Assembly: GCA_027294925.1 (NCBI GenBank)
Contig: JAPULM010000256.1
Coordinates: 1-5,007 of the forward strand
Direction: 5' to 3'
Source of the DNA: a bacterium
Lineage (GTDB): Bacteria; Tectomicrobia; Entotheonellia; Entotheonellales; Entotheonellaceae
DNA length: 5,007 bases
In this document: piece after piece, positions 1 to 5,007 of the stretch
Layout of the letters: each line of letters starts with the position of its first letter
Numbering within the stretch: the first letter of the stretch is position 1
The notes under the pieces: generated by a model
The model's input: the letters and a program-made list of their open reading frames with translations, nothing else
The model's database searches: none
Told to the model about the DNA's origin: nothing
Made by a program: the position numbers and the translations under genes

Positions 1-2164
1 GCACGAGCTGATCGAGGAGCTCACGACGGAAACAGGCCTCGGCCCGTTGCCACTCCTCGCGTGTCAGGCGCGTGAGCAGATGGCTCGCATAAGACGAACT
101 CTCGCTGCCATCTGTGGTGTTGAACCAGCGCTCGAGATGAGCCGCGGTGATGCGGCGTTCGTCTTCTAGCGTTTCGTACCGCAACGGACTCCCCACCGTA
201 AACCCTGCCTCCAGGAGCGCCGTTTCGAGCTCTGGGAGCGACCAGAGGCGCGAATCATTCGGATCATCATAGATTGCCTCCTCAGCCTCACGCAGACGGG
301 TGATCACGTCGGGCTCCAGCTCGTGCAGGTCCACTAACCTCGACAAACGCTGTCCGTGACGCGGCACCACCTCGGCTAGTACAAGCCGTCCCCCTGGGCG
401 TAGGTAGGAACGAATACAGGCCAAGGCCGCGGTCTTATCTTTACCTTTGGTGAGGACATTCCTCCCGACTGCGGCATCGAAACGGACCTCCTCATCGCCT
501 TGCGCTCGCAAGAGGTGAGGGAGATGCATGAGGTCACCGACCAGCACTCGAGGGCGTTCGATCTCCGGTAGGCGCTGCGCTTGCTGGCGCAAGGCTTCGC
601 CGGCTTGGGCGGAGCTGGCCAGAGACCAGACACCGCCTTCTGGCGCACGACGCAGCGCCTCCCAGGTGAGCAAACCGGTGGCGACGTTGAGATCCAGCAC
701 GAGGCTGTGCCGCTGCAACGCTGCGGCGTCCAAGACGCGATCCCGCAGCGTGCCCAGCTCTTCGCCGACGCGACTGATGGTGCGCTGTAACCACCGATCG
801 ATGTCTCGGTTCGTCTGGCGAAAGGTCAGCACTTCGCTCCCGTGACCGTCCTCCACCTCGAGCATCGCTGCCAGCTGCGCTTCACGACGGGCAATGACCT
901 GCTGGCGAATACCGTGTTCATAGCCCAGGCGACTCGGCTCATAAAACACTTTGCCCTGGAGGTGGGTCGGCAAGTACTGCTGTGCCACCCAGTGGTCGCG
1001 ATAGGCATGGGGATACAAATAGCCAGCGCCATGCCCAAAACTCTCGGCGTCGCGACTGGCATCCTTCAGGTGCGTCGGGACTTCCCCGTCGCGTTCGCCT
1101 TCCACGGTCCGGAGGGCGTCAAAAAACGCAAAGACCGAGTTCGACTTCGGGGCAGTGGCGAGGTACAAGGCAGCGTGTGCCAGGGCAAACCGGCCCTCCG
1201 GCAAGCCAACCCGATCGAACACTTCGGCGCAGGCCAGCGTCACCTGGACGGCTTCGGGAGCCGCCAGGCCCACGTCTTCGCTGGCAAAAATGAGCATACG
1301 ACGGAAGAGAAACCGTGGGTCCTCCCCGGCGTAGACCATCTTGGCTAGCCAGTACATGGCGGCATCGGGATCCGAACCACGCAGCGATTTGATCAAGGCG
1401 GAGATCGTATCGTAATGATAGTCACCCTCTTTATCGTAGAGCACGGCGCGTTGCTGAATACTCTCTTCCGCCACTTGCATATCCACCACAACGACCCCGG
1501 CAGCGTTGGGGGGTGTCGTCTCCACCGCCAGCTCCAAAGCATTCAGGACACCGCGCGCATCACCGTTGGCCACGTCAACGATGTGGCGCAGGGCTGCGTC
1601 ATCGATCTCCACCCTGAGTTGACCATAGCCGCGCCCCGACTCGTGTAAAGCGTGCACGGCAATACGATGCAAATCCTCAGCGGTGAGCGATGTAAGGCGA
1701 AAAATGCGACTGCGACTCGTCAACGCCCGGTTGACGGCAAAATACGGATTCTCGGTGGTAGCGCCGATCAGAATGATGGTGCCATTTTCAACGTGCGGCA
1801 ACAGGGCGTCCTGCTGCGCTTTGTTAAAGCGGTGCACCTCATCGACAAACAGAATGGTACGTTGCGCAGCATCCTGGAGACGCGTGCGGGCTGTTTTGAT
1901 TGCCTGCCGGATATCCGCCACCCCCGCGAGCACGGCATTGATGGTGAGAAAATGGCTTTTGGTGGTATTGGCAATGACCATCGCCAGTGTTGTCTTGCCA
2001 GTCCCCGGCGGACCGGAAAAAATGAGCGAGGACAGCTGATCGGCTTCAATCGCTCGGCGCAAGAGTCGCCCTGGGCCGAGGATGTGCTCCTGACCGATAA
2101 ATTCCTCCAGGGTACGCGGCCGCATGCGTGCCGCCAGCGGCTGCTCGGAAGAAGAAGACGGCAC
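1..2164 (-). CDS. rarA: RarA/MgsA-type AAA+ ATPase fused to a methyltransferase-like domain (3' end outside window)
   Basis: My reverse-strand translation is open without a stop from GTG 2164 to the left edge, 721 codons. Residues 1-435 are RarA-like throughout: RPRTLEEFIGQEHILGPGR (16-33), Walker A GPPGTGKTT (51-59), Walker B ILFVDEVHRF (104-113), sensor 1 IGATTENP (133-140), arginine-finger region TSRSRIF (149-155). The RarA C-terminal tetramerisation region follows, with ASEDVGL, APKSN and YLYPHAYRDHW. RarA proteins act at stalled replication forks and single-stranded DNA ends in the cytoplasm. After a short linker (~436-460), residues ~480-720 resemble a UbiE-like class I methyltransferase: LVLDLNVATGLLTWEA (488-503), VGDLMHLP (542-549), FDAAVGRNVL (562-571), LRPGGRLVLAEVV (588-600). 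Motif I lacks two of its usual glycines, so catalysis is uncertain. E. coli RarA is about 447 aa; the extra length matches the family annotated as RarA/unknown-domain fusion (about 725 aa as I recall), so the stop probably lies just beyond the edge. The gene is divergent from metG. The ATPase half is very secure, the methyltransferase fold likely, its activity unknown. Confidence 0.93.
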   Translation of the reverse strand, partial: MPSSSSEQPLAARMRPRTLEEFIGQEHILGPGRLLRRAIEADQLSSLIFSGPPGTGKTTLAMVIANTTKSHFLTINAVLAGVADIRQAIKTARTRLQDAAQRTILFVDEVHRFNKAQQDALLPHVENGTIILIGATTENPYFAVNRALTSRSRIFRLTSLTAEDLHRIAVHALHESGRGYGQLRVEIDDAALRHIVDVANGDARGVLNALELAVETTPPNAAGVVVVDMQVAEESIQQRAVLYDKEGDYHYDTISALIKSLRGSDPDAAMYWLAKMVYAGEDPRFLFRRMLIFASEDVGLAAPEAVQVTLACAEVFDRVGLPEGRFALAHAALYLATAPKSNSVFAFFDALRTVEGERDGEVPTHLKDASRDAESFGHGAGYLYPHAYRDHWVAQQYLPTHLQGKVFYEPSRLGYEHGIRQQVIARREAQLAAMLEVEDGHGSEVLTFRQTNRDIDRWLQRTISRVGEELGTLRDRVLDAAALQRHSLVLDLNVATGLLTWEALRRAPEGGVWSLASSAQAGEALRQQAQRLPEIERPRVLVGDLMHLPHLLRAQGDEEVRFDAAVGRNVLTKGKDKTAALACIRSYLRPGGRLVLAEVVPRHGQRLSRLVDLHELEPDVITRLREAEEAIYDDPNDSRLWSLPELETALLEAGFTVGSPLRYETLEDERRITAAHLERWFNTTDGSESSSYASHLLTRLTREEWQRAEACFRRELLDQLV

Positions 2165-2170
2165 AACTGC

Positions 2171-2178
2171 TCTCCTTT
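2171..2178 (-). promoter_or_regulatory. Ribosome binding site of the rarA fusion gene
   Basis: Read on the minus strand, AAAGGAGA lies seven bases before GTG 2164-2162. This strong Shine-Dalgarno match decides the start. Another in-frame GTG lies seven codons upstream (2185-2183) but has no purine-rich site before it. The first in-frame ATG (codon 14) falls just before the conserved RPRTLEEF segment and also lacks a comparable site. With this start only about 15 residues precede the conserved RarA N-terminus. Confidence 0.75.
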
Positions 2179-2301
2179 GCTGCACATGGCACGGCCAGGC
2201 ACCACTGACCGCCTCGACCAATCCCCCCGGCGTGCCGCGGCCTCTCTGTCGCCAAGCGGATGCCAAACGGTGCGCCAGGGTACAAAATAGGCTATAGTCA
2301 A

Positions 2302-2325
2302 TTCATATGTATCACTACATGCGAA
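2302..2325. repeat. Imperfect 24-bp palindrome in the rarA-metG intergenic region
   Basis: The left arm TTCATATGTA (2302-2311) and right arm TACATGCGAA (2316-2325) are inverted copies matching at eight of ten positions, separated by four bases (TCAC). It lies just downstream of the -10-like TATAGT, around the predicted metG transcription start. It could be an operator for a dimeric repressor or a hairpin at the 5' end of the metG mRNA. The repeat is visible directly; the regulatory role is inference. Confidence 0.35.
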
Positions 2326-2370
2326 CGGCGGCAAGTCCGGCGTGTCGTGCGCCCTTGGCGCCGTGTAAGT

Positions 2371-2376
2371 AAAGGA
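2371..2376 (+). promoter_or_regulatory. Ribosome binding site of metG
   Basis: AAAGGA ends five bases before ATG 2382. A GTG follows immediately as codon 2, but the ATG has the better spacing. It also leaves the normal short N-terminus before the catalytic segment LITSALPYANG, so ATG 2382 is the likely start. Confidence 0.65.
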
Positions 2377-2381
2377 AAACC

Positions 2382-4403
2382 ATGGTGGATCCCATTCTCA
2401 TCACCAGCGCTCTTCCCTATGCCAATGGAAGTATTCATCTGGGCCATCTGGTCGAATACATCCAGACAGACATCCTGGTGCGTTTTCTCAAGATGACCGG
2501 GGAGGATGCCGTCTATATGTGCGCCGATGATACGCATGGTACACCAATCGAGCTTAAAGCTCGGAGCTCCGGCATCACGCCGGAGGAGCTGATCCACCGT
2601 TACTACGAGGAACACCAGCGCGACTTTGCCGATTTTCACGTCGCCTTTGACTGCTTTTACTCGACCAACAGTCCGGAAAATCGCCGCCACTCGGAATATA
2701 TCTTTGAGCAGCTGCGACAGCAAGGTCACATTGTCGTACGGCCGGTAGCGCAGTACTACTGTGAGCAGGACGGCCGCTTTCTCCCCGATCGCTTTATCCG
2801 CGGCACCTGCCCGAATTCTTCCTGCGGCGCTGCTGAACAGTATGGCGACGTGTGTGAGGTGTGCAGCATCACGTACAATCCCACCGACCTACACGACCCG
2901 CATTGTGCCATCTGCGGCAGCACCCCAGTGATCCGTGAATCGGATCACTATTTCTTCACCCTGGCTGTCTATGAACCCTTCTTGCGCGAGTGGGTAAGCA
3001 CCCCGGGACGTCTACAACCGGAAATACGACGTTTCATCGAAAGCTGGCTCAAGAAGGGTCTACGCGACTGGGATGTGAGTCGAGACGGCCCGTACTTCGG
3101 CTTCAAAATCCCCGGGGAGGATAACAAGTATTTTTACGTCTGGCTCGATGCGCCGGTGGGATATATTGCCACGACGGAAAAATTCTGCCAGGAGACCGGT
3201 CGCGATTTTGACGCCTACTGGCACAACCCTGCGGCACGCATCTACCACGTGATTGGCAAGGACATCGTGTATTTTCATACCCTGTTTTGGCCGGCGATGC
3301 TGCAGGGCGCCGGGTACACGCTGCCCCAGAGAGTCCTGGTGCACGGGTTCTTGACCGTGAATGGCGAAAAAATGTCCAAAACGCGTGGCACCTTTGTCAC
3401 TGCTCGCACCTATCTCGCCCACCTGGATCCGCAGTATCTACGCTATTACTACGCCGCCAAGCTCAACGGTCAGGCGGACGACCTGGACTTCAATTTGGAG
3501 GATTTCGTCAACCGCGTCAATGCCGAGCTGGTCAACAAGATTGCCAATTTGGTCAGCCGCGCCGTGCCGTTCGTCACCCGGCAATTCGACAGTCGCATTG
3601 GTCAACTGTCACCACAGGTGCAACCGCTTGTCGAGGAGATCCGTTCTCGCCTGCCACGCATTCGGGAACACTATGGCCGCATGGAATTCAACCGCGCCGT
3701 GCAAGAAATCGTGGCCATTGCCGACATTGCCAATAAGTATTTTCAAGACGCCGCGCCCTGGGATGTGGTCAAGCAGGATCGGCAAGCAGCCCTTGAGATC
3801 TGTACCTTTGCGGTGAACTGTTGCCGCACGATGGCAACACTCATCAAGCCCATTGTGCCGCAATACGCCGCCGCGGTTGAAGCCATCCTCCGCGTTGCGG
3901 CGGTGCCATTTGATGACGCAGCCGGCTTCGACTTGCAGGACCACGAGGTCGGGCCGTTTCAACGCCTGGTCGAGCGCATTGATCCGAAGCGGGTGGAAGC
4001 CATGATCGCGGCGAGTGCCGAGGATCTCGAGACTACACCCGAGGCGCCCCCAAGCGCAACAGTCGACGAGTTCGCAGCCCAAATCAGCCTCGAGGACTTT
4101 GCGAAGGTGGATCTGCGCGTGGCCACGGTGCTGCAAGCTGAAACCGTCGCCGGCGCCGATAAACTCCTGCGCTTACGCGTCGATCTCGGCCGCGAAGAGC
4201 GCACGATCTTCGCAGGTATTCGCCAGTCATACACACCCGATGATCTGGTCGGTAAGCAGGTCATCGTGGTGGCGAATTTGCAGCCGCGTCGGATGCGTTT
4301 TGGCGTCAGCGAAGGCATGCTCCTGGCAGCCGGCCCCGATAGCGCCAATGTCGTTGTCGCCGAGTTTGCCAAACCGCGGCAGCCAGGAGAGCGGGTACGC
4401 TAG
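2382..4403 (+). CDS. metG: Methionyl-tRNA synthetase (MetRS), with C-terminal tRNA-binding domain
   Basis: This cytoplasmic class I synthetase (EC 6.1.1.10) joins methionine to initiator and elongator tRNA-Met using ATP. At 673 aa it is close to the E. coli enzyme (about 677). The Rossmann catalytic domain starts with SALPYANGSIHLGHL (HIGH motif HLGH, 19-22). A zinc-knuckle insertion has three cysteine pairs (C143/C148, C158/C161, C175/C178). WDVSRDGPYFGFKIP (230-244), YVWLDAPVGYI (252-262) and the KMSKT loop (330-334) follow. The helical anticodon-binding domain (about 370-545) keeps NLVSR (389-393) and the AAPW tryptophan W460, matching residues that read the CAU anticodon in E. coli. After a Pro/Ala-rich linker (about 550-565), residues 568-673 form a Trbp111/EMAP-II-like OB fold (FAKVDLRVATVL; VVANLQPRRMRFGVSEGM), which in this family dimerises the enzyme and binds tRNA. 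The first cysteine pair is spaced CPNSSC instead of the usual CPxC. All catalytic signatures are present, so the gene looks functional. It appears to be transcribed alone. Confidence 0.98.
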   Translation: MVDPILITSALPYANGSIHLGHLVEYIQTDILVRFLKMTGEDAVYMCADDTHGTPIELKARSSGITPEELIHRYYEEHQRDFADFHVAFDCFYSTNSPENRRHSEYIFEQLRQQGHIVVRPVAQYYCEQDGRFLPDRFIRGTCPNSSCGAAEQYGDVCEVCSITYNPTDLHDPHCAICGSTPVIRESDHYFFTLAVYEPFLREWVSTPGRLQPEIRRFIESWLKKGLRDWDVSRDGPYFGFKIPGEDNKYFYVWLDAPVGYIATTEKFCQETGRDFDAYWHNPAARIYHVIGKDIVYFHTLFWPAMLQGAGYTLPQRVLVHGFLTVNGEKMSKTRGTFVTARTYLAHLDPQYLRYYYAAKLNGQADDLDFNLEDFVNRVNAELVNKIANLVSRAVPFVTRQFDSRIGQLSPQVQPLVEEIRSRLPRIREHYGRMEFNRAVQEIVAIADIANKYFQDAAPWDVVKQDRQAALEICTFAVNCCRTMATLIKPIVPQYAAAVEAILRVAAVPFDDAAGFDLQDHEVGPFQRLVERIDPKRVEAMIAASAEDLETTPEAPPSATVDEFAAQISLEDFAKVDLRVATVLQAETVAGADKLLRLRVDLGREERTIFAGIRQSYTPDDLVGKQVIVVANLQPRRMRFGVSEGMLLAAGPDSANVVVAEFAKPRQPGERVR

Positions 4404-4416
4404 TACTGCGTACCGC
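4391..4416. repeat. GC-rich hairpin overlapping the metG stop codon
   Basis: The arm GCGGGTACGC (4391-4400) pairs with GCGTACCGC (4408-4416), giving a nine-base-pair stem with one bulged G. The seven-base loop TAGTACT contains the metG stop TAG (4401-4403). No T-rich run follows on either strand, so it is not a canonical Rho-independent terminator. It may protect the mRNA 3' end or contribute to termination between the two convergent genes. The stem is visible directly; the role is inference. Confidence 0.35.
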
Positions 4417-4495
4417 AAATGGTTCACCGGTTGATGGCTCGGATATTGTTGAACTTGCGGTGTGCAAACCGCTAGCGGACTTCTGCCGGCCTGTA
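4404..4495. other. Convergent intergenic spacer between metG and the methyltransferase gene
   Basis: These 92 bases lie between two converging stop codons. They hold a weak five-base-pair hairpin (GCGGT 4457-4461 with ACCGC 4468-4472) and the self-complementary CCGCTAGCGG (4469-4478). No T-tract, RNA gene or small open frame with a ribosome binding site is apparent, and no clear intrinsic terminator can be called on either strand. Confidence 0.5.
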
Positions 4496-5007
4496 CTAGG
4501 CAGAACGATCTTGGGCCTCTCTTGACCCCTTTGAGGCCACGACGATGTAAAGCGTGCTGTCTTTCGTCACCTCTTCGCCGTTCCAACCACCGCAGGTCAT
4601 CACCGGAATGAGACCAACAGCTTCGCACATGCGTATGAGTTCGGGCAAGGTATAGGCCTGTCCACTGACGCCAAACGCATGCCAGGCGCCCGTCGTAGCA
4701 TTGCAGATGAAATCCCGACGGGCGTAGGTTTTCTCACGCGCATAATAAAAATACTCCGTCAGGACCAACTGGGGAAAACGTCCGGCGATAAAATCGCGTC
4801 CGACCCACCATTCTTGACTCTCATCGAGTGCCGCAAAAAACCGCGGCGTGTAGACATCGAGGACAAACATACCACCGGGGCGCAGACTGCGGCTGATACG
4901 CTGCAAACACGCTTCAGCCTGGTCACGCCTCATCTCGGTAAAACAGCCGAAGAGAAACGTGACGGCATCAAAAGCCCCCACGTATTCCACACAGTGGAGA
5001 TCTCCCT
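4496..5007 (-). CDS. Class I SAM-dependent methyltransferase, C-terminal part (5' end outside window)
   Basis: The minus-strand frame ends at TAG 4498-4496 and stays open to the right edge, showing about 169 C-terminal residues. A GTG at 4990 lies in the frame, but the five residues before it (GDLHC) continue a normal methyltransferase segment, so the true start is beyond the window. The motif I glycine loop is therefore not visible. What is seen fits the second half of a Methyltransf_25/UbiE-like Rossmann domain: FDAVTFLFGCFTEM (the substrate-side strand motif), a helix, then LRPGGMFVLDVYTP. After that comes a beta-rich section with aromatic and basic residues (LTEYFYYAREKTYARRDFI), a helix YTLPELIRMCEAVGL and a final strand TLYIVVASKG. 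Such proteins transfer a methyl group from SAM to a small molecule or macromolecule; the substrate cannot be inferred here. It converges on metG, so co-regulation with it is unlikely. It is distinct from the methyltransferase-like tail of the RarA fusion. Confidence 0.85.
   Translation of the reverse strand, partial: GDLHCVEYVGAFDAVTFLFGCFTEMRRDQAEACLQRISRSLRPGGMFVLDVYTPRFFAALDESQEWWVGRDFIAGRFPQLVLTEYFYYAREKTYARRDFICNATTGAWHAFGVSGQAYTLPELIRMCEAVGLIPVMTCGGWNGEEVTKDSTLYIVVASKGSREAQDRSA

Larger units (their letters stand above)
2165..2381. promoter_or_regulatory. Divergent intergenic region between rarA and metG, with AT-rich promoter core
   Basis: These 217 bases separate two outward-facing genes, so promoters for both must lie here or inside the genes. 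Most of it is GC-rich and featureless, but about 2281-2320 is clearly AT-rich. On the plus strand TATAGT at 2293-2298 matches five of six bases of the sigma-70 -10 consensus, and transcription would start near 2305. No convincing -35 element sits 16-18 bases upstream. On the minus strand TATTTT (2289-2284) is a weak -10 candidate for rarA. I see no T-box, SAM riboswitch or terminator-like hairpin; the metG leader would be only about 77 bases, too short for a T-box. The exact promoter assignments are inference. Confidence 0.4.

Noticed and set aside
842..1348. 168-codon plus-strand open frame
   Set aside because: It is antisense to the conserved RarA C-terminal region and its translation resembles no family. 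It exists because the opposing gene is GC-rich.
1652..2290. 212-codon plus-strand open frame
   Set aside because: It lies opposite the Walker A, Walker B and sensor segments of RarA, which are perfectly read on the minus strand. It is a shadow frame.
1768..2334. 188-codon minus-strand open frame upstream of and overlapping the rarA start
   Set aside because: It is in a different frame from the clear RarA translation, and its low-complexity Arg/Ser/Pro composition shows no family features.
3609..4136. 175-codon minus-strand open frame inside metG
   Set aside because: It is antisense to the anticodon-binding domain of MetRS, without a recognisable product or ribosome binding site support.
4469..4478. 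Perfect 10-bp palindrome CCGCTAGCGG
   Set aside because: It is short and GC-rich, has no loop for a hairpin and no T-tract, and is expected by chance at this composition.
4496..4990. Treating the right-hand methyltransferase as a complete 164-aa gene starting at GTG 4990
   Set aside because: The frame remains open upstream to the window edge and continues plausible methyltransferase sequence, and a start here would remove the whole SAM-binding half of the fold.
1..5007. Search for tRNA or rRNA genes, CRISPR arrays, insertion sequences, attachment sites or a multi-gene novel system
   Set aside because: No cloverleaf-like segments, regularly spaced repeats, transposase-like frames or flanking direct repeats were found by reading both strands. 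Nearly all the window is taken up by three recognisable genes.

Overview
The window is a bacterial chromosomal segment of moderately high GC content. It carries three protein-coding genes, two of them cut by the window edges. Every family seen is bacterial, but nothing fixes the taxon. The methionyl-tRNA synthetase has the length and C-terminal domain of the common bacterial form. A RarA protein with a fused methyltransferase-like tail is, from memory, typical of cyanobacteria and some other lineages. An uncultivated lineage is plausible, and I would not name a phylum.

Layout from left to right. Positions 1-2164 on the minus strand hold one open frame of at least 721 codons that runs off the left edge. 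Its N-terminal ~435 residues are a complete RarA/MgsA (Mgs1/WRNIP1-type) AAA+ ATPase. Its C-terminal ~265 residues look like a UbiE-like class I SAM-methyltransferase fold whose SAM-binding loop is eroded. Positions 2165-2381 are a divergent intergenic region with an AT-rich core, a -10-like hexamer and an imperfect 24-bp palindrome. Positions 2382-4403 on the plus strand encode a complete methionyl-tRNA synthetase (MetG, 673 aa) with its C-terminal tRNA-binding OB domain. A GC-rich hairpin overlaps its stop codon. After 92 non-coding bases, a convergent minus-strand gene (4496 to beyond 5007) encodes the C-terminal part of a separate, conventional-looking SAM-dependent methyltransferase.

The genes do not form an obvious pathway. 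metG is a monocistronic-looking housekeeping gene between a divergent replication-fork maintenance gene and a convergent methyltransferase of unknown substrate. The most notable item is the RarA-methyltransferase fusion. The architecture is known as an annotation category ('RarA/unknown domain fusion'), but the job of its second half is, to my knowledge, not described. There is no sign of mobile elements, CRISPR arrays, RNA genes or a multi-gene defence or biosynthetic system.
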